Below are positions 40,791 to 50,025 of a stretch of DNA of 64,000 nucleotides, piece after piece. The position numbers and the translations under genes were made by a program. The notes below the pieces were generated by a model. That model did not search any database. It saw only the letters and a list, made by a program, of their open reading frames with translations, and had not been told where the DNA came from. The stretch is from RYN-111 sp046723735 (GTDB taxonomy: Bacteria; Actinomycetota; Actinomycetes; Mycobacteriales; SCTD01). Location of the stretch: positions 14,670 through 78,669 of the forward strand of contig JBKOVB010000088.1 of NCBI GenBank assembly GCA_046723735.1, written 5' to 3'. Position 1 is the first letter of the stretch. Each line of letters opens with the position of its first letter.

Positions 40791-42260
40791 GTGCCGGACC
40801 TGAGCCAGCTGCAGAGCAACGCCGTCCAGGCGCTGCTCGCGCGTTCGCCCGTGCTCGCGGAGCTGGGCGAGCGGTTCCTCGCGGCGGGGCACACCGTGCA
40901 CCTCGTCGGCGGCTCGGTCCGCGACGCGCTGCTCGGTCGGCTCGGCGACGACCTGGACCTCACGACGGACGCGCGCCCCGAACAGGTGCTGGCGCTCGTC
41001 GAGGGCTGGGCGGAGGCGACGTGGGAGGCGGGCATCGCCTTCGGCACCGTGGGGGTCGCCAAGCGGGGTCAGCGCATCGAGATCACGACGTACCGGGCGG
41101 AGTCCTACGACCCGTCCTCCCGCAAGCCCGCGGTCTCGTACGGCGACAGCCTGGCCGAGGACCTGGTCCGCCGCGACTTCGCGATGAACGCCATGGCGCT
41201 CGCCCTGCCGGACTGGAAGGCACCCGGTGCCTTCGTCGACCCGTACGGAGGGATGGAGGACCTGGCCGCCGGGCTGATCCGCACCCCGGGCCGGCCGGAG
41301 GACTCCTTCGACGACGACCCGCTGCGGATGCTGCGCGCCGCCCGGTTCGCCTCGCAGCTCGGCTTCACCGTCGCCCCCGAGGTCGTCGCGGCCATGAAGG
41401 ACCGCGCCCCTCGCCTCGCCATCGTCAGCGCGGAGCGGGTCCGCGGCGAGCTCGAGAAGCTGCTGCTCGGCGCCCACCCACGGCTCGGGCTGCAGCTGCT
41501 CGTCGACACCGGGCTCGCCGACGTCGTGCTGCCCGAGCTGCCGGCGCTGCGGCTCGAGATCGACGAGCACCACCAGCACAAGGACGTCTACGAGCACACG
41601 CTGCAGGTCCTCGAGCGGGCCATCATGCTCGAGGACGACGGACCCGACCTCGTGCTCCGGCTGGCGGCGCTGCTGCACGACATCGGCAAGCCGGCGACCC
41701 GCCGGCACGAGCCGGGCGGCGGGGTGTCGTTCCACCACCACGAGGTCAAGGGTGCGCACCTGGCGCGCAAGCGCCTCAAGGCGCTCACCTTCGGCAAGGA
41801 CGTCGTGGAGGCCGTCTTCCTCCTCACCGAGATGCACCTGCGCTTCCACGGTTACGGCCAGCCCGGCACGTCGCCGTGGACGGACGCCGCCGTACGCCGG
41901 TACGTCCACGACGCGGGCGACCAGCTGGACCGGCTGCACAAGCTGACCCGCTCGGACTGCACCACTCGCAACAAGCGGCGGGCGGAGCGGCTCTCCCGGG
42001 CCTACGACGACCTCGAGCGCCGCATCGCCGACCTCGCCGCGCAGGAGGAGCTGCGTGCCATCCGCCCGGACCTGGACGGCAACGAGATCATGGAGATCCT
42101 GGGCCTGCCGCCCGGGCCCGAGGTCGGGCGGGCGTACAAGCACCTGCTCGCGCTGCGCATGGAGCACGGCCCGCTGCCAAGGGAGGAGGCGGTCGCCGCC
42201 CTGCAGTCCTGGGCCCGGGAGGAGCTGGCCCGCGAGCCCGACGACACGCGAACGGGCTAG
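40791..42260 (+). CDS. pcnA: CCA tRNA nucleotidyltransferase (PcnA-type, with HD domain)
   Basis: A 489-residue class II nucleotidyltransferase. The head domain has HLVGGSVRDALLGRLGDDLD with catalytic DLD, then TVGVAKRGQRIEITTYRAE and RRDFAMNAMAL; RMLRAARFASQLGF is the nucleotide-selecting region; an HD domain follows (DVYEHTLQVLERAI, LAALLHDIGKPATRR). It adds or repairs the tRNA 3' CCA, needed because the tRNA genes here lack encoded CCA. The GTG at 40791 fits family starts; an in-frame GTG at 40758 would add 11 residues. Confidence 0.94.
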   Translation: MPDLSQLQSNAVQALLARSPVLAELGERFLAAGHTVHLVGGSVRDALLGRLGDDLDLTTDARPEQVLALVEGWAEATWEAGIAFGTVGVAKRGQRIEITTYRAESYDPSSRKPAVSYGDSLAEDLVRRDFAMNAMALALPDWKAPGAFVDPYGGMEDLAAGLIRTPGRPEDSFDDDPLRMLRAARFASQLGFTVAPEVVAAMKDRAPRLAIVSAERVRGELEKLLLGAHPRLGLQLLVDTGLADVVLPELPALRLEIDEHHQHKDVYEHTLQVLERAIMLEDDGPDLVLRLAALLHDIGKPATRRHEPGGGVSFHHHEVKGAHLARKRLKALTFGKDVVEAVFLLTEMHLRFHGYGQPGTSPWTDAAVRRYVHDAGDQLDRLHKLTRSDCTTRNKRRAERLSRAYDDLERRIADLAAQEELRAIRPDLDGNEIMEILGLPPGPEVGRAYKHLLALRMEHGPLPREEAVAALQSWAREELAREPDDTRTG

Positions 42261-42308
42261 TTCCTTCGTGCCATGCCAACCACCCGTTGTGCTGACGATG
42301 ATGGCGAC

Positions 42309-43547
42309 GTGACGGACACACCGGGCTTCTTCGCGGGCGACCGCGGCTGGAAGGCCGTGCTGGCGGGTGCGCTGTCCGTCCTGGTCGCTGCCGTCGTCGT
42401 GCTCGTCGCCCGAGGCGGCGACCCGGCGACCGCCGACACCTACGTCACCTCGGCGCACCGCGCCGTCGTGGTGCTCGCCGACGGCACCACGAAGCCAGCC
42501 ATGCAGGGCATGCGGGTCCCGGCCGGTGGCCGGGTGCAGACGGCCTCCGACGGCGGCGCCACCCTGAGCACCGCGGGCCGCGACGTCTACCTCGGCCGGG
42601 AAGCCACGCTCGCGGTGCGCGACGGCGTCCGGCAGGAGCTGCGCCAGGGCGACGCGATGGTCGACAGCCGCAACGGCCCGCGCCTCGAGCTCGGGACGCC
42701 CGCCGGCGCGGTGCACGTCGCGTCCGGGGCGCTCGCCCGGGTCGAGGAGCGCGCGCTGCTGCGGCTCGGCGTGTTCGAGGGCACGGCCACCCTGACGGCG
42801 GCCGGGCGCCGGGTGACGACGACCGTGCACGCGCTGCACCAGTCCAAGGCGGCGTACGGCGGGGTTGGGCAGACCCCGAAGGCGCTCGCGCTCGCCGACG
42901 ACGCGTGGGAGCGTCGACTGGCCCCCGGTCTCGTCAACGCCGACCTCGACCTGCGGGCGCTCGCCAAGGGCCTGGACGGTGCCGACGGCGTCGCCGTCAT
43001 CCAGAGCGTGTCCACGCGGATGCATGCGGTGCCGGCCTTCTCGGCCGACCGGGGCGAGCAGGCGCTCGCGTTGGCGGTCGCGCAGGCCAGCCCGCACAAG
43101 GACAAGGTGGCCACCCTGCGCGAGGTGCAGTCCGACCGGGCGAGCGGCGGCTCGTGGGGCGTGGTCGCCGCGCTCGCGTCCGCGCGGGTCAGCACGGTGT
43201 CCGGCGTGCTGAACAGCGCGCTGGCGCCCGACGAGGGCTCACCGCCGGCACAGGCGGGTGGCGGCCCCGACCTCGGCGGCCTGCTCGGCGGGTCGACCGG
43301 GGGCGGCTCCACCGGCGGGAGCACCGGAGGGACCACCGGCGGGAGCACCGGCAGCTCCACCGGAGGACCCCGTCCTACCCCGACGCGCTCGACCCCGCCG
43401 ACCCGGCCGTCGACGAGCCCGCCGCCCAGCGGGCCCGTGGACTCCGTGCTCGACACGGTGTCGCGTCTGCTGGCCTCGCCGACGCCGGGCAGCGTCACGC
43501 CCAGCCCGTCGCCGATCCTGCAGATAGGCCCGATCCGCATCGGGTAG
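42309..43547 (+). CDS. FecR-domain envelope protein
   Basis: A 412-residue protein from GTG 42309. A membrane helix (AVLAGALSVLVAAVVVLVAR) near residue 18 anchors a FecR-like domain (~50-165: VPAGGRVQTASDGGATLSTA, GDAMVDSRNGPRLELGTPAG, GVFEGTATL), then a helical region, a Gly/Ser/Thr repeat linker (~330-355, STGG units), and a Pro/Thr tail. FecR domains usually take part in envelope signalling or wall-associated complexes; no TonB system is expected here. Function is unassigned. The stop is 3 nt from the convergent MFS stop. Alternative ATG at 42273. Confidence 0.72.
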   Translation: MTDTPGFFAGDRGWKAVLAGALSVLVAAVVVLVARGGDPATADTYVTSAHRAVVVLADGTTKPAMQGMRVPAGGRVQTASDGGATLSTAGRDVYLGREATLAVRDGVRQELRQGDAMVDSRNGPRLELGTPAGAVHVASGALARVEERALLRLGVFEGTATLTAAGRRVTTTVHALHQSKAAYGGVGQTPKALALADDAWERRLAPGLVNADLDLRALAKGLDGADGVAVIQSVSTRMHAVPAFSADRGEQALALAVAQASPHKDKVATLREVQSDRASGGSWGVVAALASARVSTVSGVLNSALAPDEGSPPAQAGGGPDLGGLLGGSTGGGSTGGSTGGTTGGSTGSSTGGPRPTPTRSTPPTRPSTSPPPSGPVDSVLDTVSRLLASPTPGSVTPSPSPILQIGPIRIG

Positions 43548-43550
43548 CTG

Positions 43551-44837
43551 CTACGCGGCGCGTACCGGCTCAGGGGGCTCAGCGGCCCGTCGTACGACGG
43601 CGGCGTAGGTCGTTGCCGTCGTCGCCAGACCCACCGCGACCAGCAGCGCGACGGCGACGCTGCGACCGTCCTCCGGCAGCACCAGCGCCGCGACCACTGC
43701 GGCGACCACGAATGCGACGTTGAACAGGGTGTCGTAGAACGCGAAGACGCGGCCGCGGTAGTCGTCCTCGACCGACTCCTGGAGCAGGGTGTCCACGCAG
43801 ATCTTCGTGGCCTGCGCGGCGAAGCCCAGGACGAGGCCGGCCAGCACGAGCGCCGGGTGCAGGGTGAGCGGCACGAGCACGGCGGTCGTCACGGACGCAC
43901 CCAGCAGGACGAGCACGACCCAGGTCTGCGTGCCGAGCCGTCGCGTGGCGCGCGGTGTGACCGCCGCGGCCAGCAGCGCTCCCGCCGCCGCGGCGGTGAC
44001 GGTCTGGCCCAGGCCGGTGAAGCCGCGGTGCAGGTAGCCGTGCGGCGGGTAGAGCAGGAGCGTGCTGACGAACAGCAGGCCGCTGAGGAAGCGGACCGCG
44101 GTGATCGTGAGCAGGGCGCGGGCCGCCGGCCCGCGTTCTCGCACGTGCTGGGCACCCTCGACCATGCCGCGCGCCACGGCCGCGAGCGCGTGCCGCAGCG
44201 GGACCCGCTCACCGTCCGGCCCGAGCACCCGACGTCCGAGCCGACTGGCGATCCCGGCGGCAACCAGGTACACGACCCCCGCGACGAGTGCGGTGCGGGC
44301 GGCGAAGTCGTCCCCCTTGCCCCACCAGGCGCGCAGGCCGAGCGTGGCGAAGCCCCCGAGCGAGGTGGCGGCGGTCCCGAGCGTCGTCGTGAAGGCATTG
44401 GCCGTGACGAGGCGCCGCGTCTCGACGGTGTGCGGCAGGCTCGCCGACAGGCCGGACAGCACGAACCGGTTCGTCGACACGACCAGCAGCGCGACGACGA
44501 GCGTGGGCGCACTGGTCGGTCCGCCGCTGTGCAGCGTCAGCGCGAGCAGCACGACCAGCGCGGTGCGCAGCACGTTGGCCACGACGAGCGTCCGCTGCCG
44601 CGACCAGCGGTCGAGGCCGACCCCGGCGAACGGGCCGACGAGGGAGTACGGCAGCAGCAGCGTCGCGAACGCCGCGGCCGCCTCTGCTGCTGAGGTGGCC
44701 TTCTGGGGGTTGAAGAACGTGGCGCCGACGAGGGCGCCCTGGAACAACCCGTCCCCTGCCTGTCCGGTCAGGCGCACCCCGAGCAGCCGTCGGAAGTCCG
44801 GTACGGCGAGCATCGCCCTGATCCGGTGAGGCTGCAC
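43551..44837 (-). CDS. MFS transporter
   Basis: A 428-residue transporter with 10-12 predicted helices. LDRWSRQRTLVVANVLRTAL matches the MFS loop 2-3 motif (G-x-x-x-D-R-x-x-R/K). VEDDYRGRVFAFYDTLFNVA is typical of the MFS_1/EntS-like group. No substrate can be inferred. Location two genes from ino1-padR matches an MFS gene in that position in other actinobacteria. Confidence 0.88.
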   Translation of the reverse strand: MQPHRIRAMLAVPDFRRLLGVRLTGQAGDGLFQGALVGATFFNPQKATSAAEAAAAFATLLLPYSLVGPFAGVGLDRWSRQRTLVVANVLRTALVVLLALTLHSGGPTSAPTLVVALLVVSTNRFVLSGLSASLPHTVETRRLVTANAFTTTLGTAATSLGGFATLGLRAWWGKGDDFAARTALVAGVVYLVAAGIASRLGRRVLGPDGERVPLRHALAAVARGMVEGAQHVRERGPAARALLTITAVRFLSGLLFVSTLLLYPPHGYLHRGFTGLGQTVTAAAAGALLAAAVTPRATRRLGTQTWVVLVLLGASVTTAVLVPLTLHPALVLAGLVLGFAAQATKICVDTLLQESVEDDYRGRVFAFYDTLFNVAFVVAAVVAALVLPEDGRSVAVALLVAVGLATTATTYAAVVRRAAEPPEPVRAA

Positions 44838-44929
44838 GCGCTCAACCTATTCGGGAGCCTCGGTGGTCCTCATGGCGTAAGACCGGTGCGCCCTCGGCGA
44901 CCGGCTGGCCCGGGAAGGGTGTGGTGGCG

Positions 44930-45997
44930 ATGAGGCGGGTCCTGGTGCTGGTGGTCGTCCTGCTGGCCGTGACAACGACCGGTCTGCGCCTCACGGGCGC
45001 GGCCCCGTCCGGGACGGCACTCGCGGGTGCCTCGCTCACAGCGAGCGCCACGTCCTTGTCCGGGACCCAGCTCGCGATGATGACGGTGAGCCTGCACCTC
45101 ACGGACCCGACGGGAGTCGACACGGGACCGGGCGACATCAGCGACGACGACCGGCTCGCGCTCTGCCCCTGCGCGCTGCTCCGCGTCTCGCCCGAGGTCG
45201 CCGCCGACGGGGGCCGTGGCGAGCGCGTCGTGGAGCTGGGTCGGGTCTCAGGGTCCGTGACGGACGGCGTGTGGGCCGGCTCGGTCACGGTGGGTGCGGT
45301 GGAGCGCGGCACCTGGTCGCTCGTGGGGGTGATCGCGGGGACCCTGCGCGACCCGGTGGCGAACGGCCCAGAGTGGCACGCGGTCGACGGGGCGTCGCTC
45401 GGCGCCACGATCGCCCTGACCGGGTCGCACTGGCCGGTTGTGGCGGTCGCGCCCGTCGTCCCGGTCGCCTTCGCCTCGCCGTACGTCGTGAAGGGGAGGC
45501 TGACCTACTCCGACACCGGCGGCGGAGTGCCCAAGGCGCCTGTGCAGGTGGAGACGCCGGCCTTCGTCGGGCCCTTCCCGCGCTCGGTGCTGATGACGCG
45601 GACGGACGTCGACGGGAACTGGTCGGTCGTCTCGCGCTCCGCTGCCGAGGGCGTCCGCGCGCTCTTCGACGCGACCGACGCGGAGCTGGGGCCGGAGCAG
45701 GTCTACCAGTGGTCCGCCGGGGTGCTGAGGTTCGGGCGGACCCAGCACTGGATCGTCTCTCTCACGGTGCGCGCCTCGGGGTCGTGGCACTACCTCGACG
45801 TGTCCCTCGTCCCGAGGCAGCAGACGAGCGTGCAGCTGCAGCGGCTGGTGAACGGCAGCTGGTCGCCGGTCCTCACCCGCACGACCGCGTCGAACGGGAC
45901 GTTCCGCTTCGCGACGCAGCGGCACGGGTGCTGGCGGGTGCGCGCGATGGCCAACGTCCTCATGGCGCCGTTCACCTCGAGGACGGTGTGCTTCTGA
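44930..45997 (+). CDS. secreted Ig-like/carboxypeptidase-regulatory-like protein
   Basis: A 355-residue precursor. ATG 44930 follows GGAAGGG; a signal peptide (RRVLVLVVVLLAVTTTGLRL) leads to two or three beta-sandwich regions: SLHLTDPTGVDTGPGDISDD (~50-70), YVVKGRLTYSDTGGGVPKAP (~190), and VSLVPRQQTSVQLQRLVNGS (~295). The middle one resembles carboxypeptidase-regulatory or Ig-like adhesin modules. Three Cys near residue 75-78 and the C-terminus may form disulfides. Function unknown. Convergent with ino1 across a shared terminator. Confidence 0.75.
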   Translation: MRRVLVLVVVLLAVTTTGLRLTGAAPSGTALAGASLTASATSLSGTQLAMMTVSLHLTDPTGVDTGPGDISDDDRLALCPCALLRVSPEVAADGGRGERVVELGRVSGSVTDGVWAGSVTVGAVERGTWSLVGVIAGTLRDPVANGPEWHAVDGASLGATIALTGSHWPVVAVAPVVPVAFASPYVVKGRLTYSDTGGGVPKAPVQVETPAFVGPFPRSVLMTRTDVDGNWSVVSRSAAEGVRALFDATDAELGPEQVYQWSAGVLRFGRTQHWIVSLTVRASGSWHYLDVSLVPRQQTSVQLQRLVNGSWSPVLTRTTASNGTFRFATQRHGCWRVRAMANVLMAPFTSRTVCF

Positions 45998-46014
45998 CGC
46001 GGGTGCCTGAACGC

Positions 46015-46050
46015 GACGGCCCGGCCCCTCGGGGGAGGGACCGGGCCGTC
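46015..46050. terminator. bidirectional hairpin terminator
   Basis: GACGGCCCGG (46015-46024) and CCGGGCCGTC (46041-46050) pair perfectly around a 16-nt loop, between the stops of the convergent secreted-protein gene (45997) and ino1 (46068). Confidence 0.85.
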
Positions 46051-46067
46051 GTACGTGAACGAGCGTG

Positions 46068-47150
46068 CTACGCGCCCTGGATCCAGGCCTCGAGCTCGTC
46101 CTTCGCGACGTCGTCGCGGACCTGGATGGGCGGCGACTTCATGAAGTAGGTGCTGGCCGGGTGCACCGGACCGCCCTGCCCACGGTCCTTGGCGATCTTG
46201 GCGCAGCGGAGCGCGTCGATGATGACGCCGGCGCTGTTCGGGCTGTCCCAGACCTCGAGCTTGTACTCGAGGTTCAGCGGGACGTCGCCGAACGCGCGAC
46301 CCTCGAGCCGCACGTAGGCCCACTTGCGGTCGTCGAGCCACTCGACGTAGTCGGACGGGCCGATGTGGACGTTCTTGTCGTGGACCTTGCCGGCGAGCGG
46401 GCCCTCGAGGTTGCTCGTGACGGCCTGGGTCTTGGAGATCTTCTTGGACTCCAGGCGCTCGCGCTCGAGCATGTTCTTGAAGTCCATGTTGCCGCCGACG
46501 TTGAGCTGGTAGGTGCGGTCGAGCACGACGCCGCGGTCCTCGAACAGCTTCGCCATGACGCGGTGCGTGATCGTGGCGCCGACCTGCGACTTGATGTCGT
46601 CGCCGACGATCGGGACACCCGCGTCCTCGAACTTCTTGGCCCACTCGGGGGTGCCGGCGATGAACACGGGCAGCGCGTTGACGAACGCGACGTTCGCGTC
46701 GATGGCGCACTGCGCGTAGAACTTCGCCGCCTCCTCGGAGCCGACCGGCAGGTAGCACACGAGCACGTCGACGCGGGCCTCCTTGAGGGCCTGCACGACG
46801 TCGACCGGCGTCTCGTCGCTCTCGTCGATGGTCATCCGGTAGTACTTGCCGAGACCGTCGAGGGTGTGGCCGCGCTGCACGGTGACGTCGAGCGGCGGCA
46901 CGTCGGCGATCTTGATGGTGTTGTTCTCCGAGGCCACGATGGCCTCGGACAGGTCGCGGCCGACCTTCTTGGCGTCGACGTCGAACGCGGCGACGAACTC
47001 GATGTCGCGCACGTGGTAGTCGCCGAGCTGGACGTGCATCAGGCCGGGGACCCTCCCAGCCGGGTCAGCGTCGCGGTAGTACTCGACGCCCTGGACGAGC
47101 GACGCGGCGCAGTTGCCGACGCCGACGATTGCTACGCGGACGGAACCCAT
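46068..47150 (-). CDS. ino1: inositol-3-phosphate synthase
   Basis: A 360-residue NAD-dependent enzyme converting glucose-6-phosphate to 1L-myo-inositol-1-phosphate, needed for mycothiol and phosphatidylinositol. VRVAIVGVGNCAASLVQGVE is the NAD loop; VGDDIKSQVGATITHRV and LNVGGNMDFKNMLERERLES are active-site blocks; YKLEVWDSPNSAGVIIDALR is near the C-terminus. Compact prokaryotic/archaeal type (~360 aa). It lies 43 nt downstream of padR on the same strand; the PadR operator upstream probably controls both. Confidence 0.95.
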   Translation of the reverse strand: MGSVRVAIVGVGNCAASLVQGVEYYRDADPAGRVPGLMHVQLGDYHVRDIEFVAAFDVDAKKVGRDLSEAIVASENNTIKIADVPPLDVTVQRGHTLDGLGKYYRMTIDESDETPVDVVQALKEARVDVLVCYLPVGSEEAAKFYAQCAIDANVAFVNALPVFIAGTPEWAKKFEDAGVPIVGDDIKSQVGATITHRVMAKLFEDRGVVLDRTYQLNVGGNMDFKNMLERERLESKKISKTQAVTSNLEGPLAGKVHDKNVHIGPSDYVEWLDDRKWAYVRLEGRAFGDVPLNLEYKLEVWDSPNSAGVIIDALRCAKIAKDRGQGGPVHPASTYFMKSPPIQVRDDVAKDELEAWIQGA

Positions 47151-47193
47151 CTGGGTTGTCTCCTTTGGTGAAGCTTGACGAGGTGGGACAGGT

Positions 47194-47754
47194 CTAGCGG
47201 TTGTGCTGGGTGACGTTGCGACGCTCGGTCTCGATGAGCTCGGTGAGCCACCGGACCTCGCGGTCGACGGACTCCAGCCCGTGCTCCTGGAGCTGGAGGG
47301 TGTAGCTGTCGAGGCGGGAGCGCGTGCGGGCGAGCGCAGCGCGCACGCCTTCGCGACGCTCCACGAGCCGGGAACGCCGGCCCTCGAGGATGCGCACGCG
47401 CACCTCGGGAGCGGTCTTGCTGAAGAACGCGAAGTGGACGCCGAACTGCTCGTCCTCCCAGGAGGACGGGCCCGCCTCGGCGAGGAGCGCGCTGAAGCGC
47501 TCCTTGCCCTCGGCGGTGAGCTTGTAGACCACCTTGCCGCGACGACCGGTGAGCGCCGGTGCGCCGGCCACGACGTCGGCGTCGCCCTCGTCCTCCGCGA
47601 TCCAGCCGGCGTCCTTCATCCGGCGCAGCGTGGGGTAGAGCGAGCCGAACGAGAACGCCCGGAAGCCACCCAGCGTGGCCTTGAGCCGCTGACGCAGCTC
47701 GTAGCCGTGCAGGGGGCTCTCGTGCAGCAGTCCGAGGATGGCGAGCTCCAGCAC
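47194..47754 (-). CDS. PadR family transcriptional regulator
   Basis: A 186-residue regulator. The winged helix is LELAILGLLHESPLHGYELR, QRLKATLGGFRAFSFGSLYP and TLRRMKDAGWIAEDEGDADV, with the wing near TGRRGKVVYKLTAEGKERF; a helical effector domain follows and ends in SVDREVRWLTELIETERRN. GTG 47754 gives the family start VLELAILG; a second in-frame GTG at 47766 adds four residues and also has a plausible ribosome binding site. It precedes ino1 in the same orientation, a conserved actinobacterial pair, so it probably senses a signal tied to inositol or redox need. Confidence 0.9.
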   Translation of the reverse strand: MLELAILGLLHESPLHGYELRQRLKATLGGFRAFSFGSLYPTLRRMKDAGWIAEDEGDADVVAGAPALTGRRGKVVYKLTAEGKERFSALLAEAGPSSWEDEQFGVHFAFFSKTAPEVRVRILEGRRSRLVERREGVRAALARTRSRLDSYTLQLQEHGLESVDREVRWLTELIETERRNVTQHNR

Positions 47755-47798
47755 GTGCCGCCTCACCTCCGACCTCTCGCAGCGACCTATCATCAGGT

Positions 47799-47815
47799 TG
47801 TATCGGAACGATACA
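47799..47815. promoter_or_regulatory. probable PadR operator
   Basis: TGTATCG (47799-47805) and CGATACA (47809-47815) are perfect inverted arms around GAA, 45-61 bp upstream of the padR GTG. ATGTATC/GATACAT-type dyads are typical PadR targets. It is AT-rich against its surroundings and also faces the ponA start 129 bp away. Confidence 0.7.
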
Positions 47816-47943
47816 TCGCCGTGGCACGTTGACCGTACGCCTCGCGTGTCCGGCGAGCAAATCAGACCTGAGCACGAGGTGGGGTGACGGTGACCACACC
47901 GTGACGACCCCTTGAAACGCAGCTGCTGGGAGAGCATCACTCC

Positions 47944-49977
47944 GTGAACTTGTGGCGACACGCTTCGTGGAAGCGCCGGCTGGCCGTGGTCGCGGGCGGC
48001 ACCTCTTTGGCCCTGGTGGCCGCCGTCGGTGTCGGTTATGCCCGCACCGAGGTACCGCCGCCGAACAAGATCGCGACGGATCAGGGCCTGCGGCTGCTCT
48101 ACGCCGACGGCTCCCCGATGGCGAGCTTCGGCAAGAACCGGGTGTTCGTGCCGCTCGACCAGGTGTCCCCCGCCGCCCAGCACGCCGTGCTCGCGGCCGA
48201 GGACCGCGACTTCTACAGCGAGCCGGGCATCAGCCCCAAGGGCATCGCCCGGGCACTGTTCACCAACGTGCGTGGCGGTGGCGTCGCCCAGGGCGGCTCC
48301 ACGATCACCCAGCAGTACGCCAAGAACGCCTTCCTCACCCAGGAGCGGACCTTCACCCGCAAGATCAAGGAGGTCTTCATCGCGGTGAAGATGTCCCGCA
48401 CGGTGAGCAAGGACCAGATCCTCGAGGACTACCTCAACACGATCTACTTCGGCCGCGGCGCCTTCGGCATCGAGGCCGCCGCCCAGACCTACTTCGGCGT
48501 CAAGGCCAAGGACCTCAGCGTCGCGCAGGCGGCGGTGCTCGCCAGCAGCATCCGGTCCCCCGCCGGCTACGACCCTGCCCGACACCCCGAGCGCGCCCAG
48601 GCCCGGTGGCGCTACGTGCTCGACGGCATGGTGAAGAAGCACTGGCTGTCGACCGCCGAGCGCGACGCGCAGAACTATCCGAAGGTCGCGGCCCGGGAGG
48701 GCACGAGCTCGCTGCCGGGCGACCTCGACCACATCCGTGACCAGGTCGTCGCCGAGCTCGAGCGGCACGGCTACCCCGAGGACCGGATCGCGGCCGGCGG
48801 CCTGACGGTCACCACGACGATCGTCAGGCAGGCGCAGGACGCCGCACGTACGGCGGTCGAGGACCAGATCTCGGCGCCGAAGAAGAACGACGACCCCGTC
48901 GCGGCGCTGGTCGCCGTCGAGCCCGGCACCGGCAAGGTCATCGCCTACTACGGCGGCCGCCAGGCCGGCGGTCTGGACTACGCCGACGAGGGCCCGGGCG
49001 TGCAGCCCGGCTCGTCGATGAAGCCGTACGTGCTGGCCGCGGCCCTGCAGAACGGCAAGAAGCTCTCCGACCTGTACGACGGCCGCTCGCCCCAGGACAT
49101 CTGCGGCCAGAAGGGCGTCGACAACGACGCGGGCGACCCGCCGTTCGGGAAGATCGACCTCGCGACGGCGCTCGCGCACTCGGTGAACACGGTCTACATG
49201 CGCCTGGCCTGCGACGTCGGACCGAAGAAGGTCGCTGACCTCGCGCACGCGGCCGGCATCCCGGATCGCCAGGACCTGGGTGGTCAGCACCCCGCGGCAG
49301 GCATCGCGCTCGGCATCTACGAGGTGCACCCGTTCGACCAGGCGGTCGGCTACGCGACGTTCGCAGCCCAGGGCGAGCGCGCCGCGCCGTACTTCGTCCT
49401 CAAGGTCGACGACCGCGACGGCAACGAGATCTACCGGGCGCGCGCCGAGCGCACGCGGGCGTTCAGCGCCGACGTCGCCGCCGACGCGACGTACGCCATG
49501 CAGCAGGTCGTGCTGCGCGGCACGGGGAAGCGGGCGAAGATCCCGGGCCGTCCGACGGCCGGAAAGACCGGGACGACCCAGCGCAACAAGAATGCTTGGT
49601 TCTGCGGCTTCACCCCGCAGCTGGCGGCGGCGGTGTGGGTGGGGCGTCCGGGCGGAAAGCCGCTCACGAGGGTCCTCGGCGCCAGCGCCGTGTACGGCGG
49701 CGGCGCGCCCGCCAAGATCTTCAGGGCCTTCATGACCGCCGCCCTCAAGGGCGAGCCGGTGAAGCAGTTCCCGCCGCGGGCGAACGTCGGCCCCACCCCG
49801 TCGCCCGTCGCGACTGTGACCGCCACGGCCGCGCCGACCGCGACCGCCACGCCGTCGCCGACGTCGTCGCCGACGCCGGTGGTCACGCTCCCGCCCGTGC
49901 TGCCGAGCAGCCCGACGTCGTCGCCGTCCGCGACGCCTGCCCCCTCGGCGACGCCGGCCGTCGTCCCGAGCGGTTAG
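47944..49977 (+). CDS. ponA: class A penicillin-binding protein (PonA-like)
   Basis: A 677-residue bifunctional murein synthase from GTG 47944. A short cytoplasmic start and membrane helix (~11-32) precede the GT51 transglycosylase domain, with catalytic Glu86 (AAEDRDFY) and GGSTITQQYAKN; the transpeptidase has S357-x-x-K360 (PGSSMKPYV), S413-V-N415 and K541-T-G. The last ~55 residues are Thr/Pro/Ser-rich and extracellular, with no PASTA domain. Divergent from padR; in mycobacteria ponA1 lies in the same neighbourhood. Confidence 0.95.
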   Translation: MNLWRHASWKRRLAVVAGGTSLALVAAVGVGYARTEVPPPNKIATDQGLRLLYADGSPMASFGKNRVFVPLDQVSPAAQHAVLAAEDRDFYSEPGISPKGIARALFTNVRGGGVAQGGSTITQQYAKNAFLTQERTFTRKIKEVFIAVKMSRTVSKDQILEDYLNTIYFGRGAFGIEAAAQTYFGVKAKDLSVAQAAVLASSIRSPAGYDPARHPERAQARWRYVLDGMVKKHWLSTAERDAQNYPKVAAREGTSSLPGDLDHIRDQVVAELERHGYPEDRIAAGGLTVTTTIVRQAQDAARTAVEDQISAPKKNDDPVAALVAVEPGTGKVIAYYGGRQAGGLDYADEGPGVQPGSSMKPYVLAAALQNGKKLSDLYDGRSPQDICGQKGVDNDAGDPPFGKIDLATALAHSVNTVYMRLACDVGPKKVADLAHAAGIPDRQDLGGQHPAAGIALGIYEVHPFDQAVGYATFAAQGERAAPYFVLKVDDRDGNEIYRARAERTRAFSADVAADATYAMQQVVLRGTGKRAKIPGRPTAGKTGTTQRNKNAWFCGFTPQLAAAVWVGRPGGKPLTRVLGASAVYGGGAPAKIFRAFMTAALKGEPVKQFPPRANVGPTPSPVATVTATAAPTATATPSPTSSPTPVVTLPPVLPSSPTSSPSATPAPSATPAVVPSG

Positions 49978-50025
49978 CAGGTGGGGCGTGAGGCACCTCC
50001 CCACGCCCCCCTGCTGACCCCGCTG

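Noticed and set aside
43305..43370. Short tandem repeat that could suggest a CRISPR or VNTR
   Set aside because: It is an in-frame STGG/GSTGG protein linker; there are no spacers and no cas genes.
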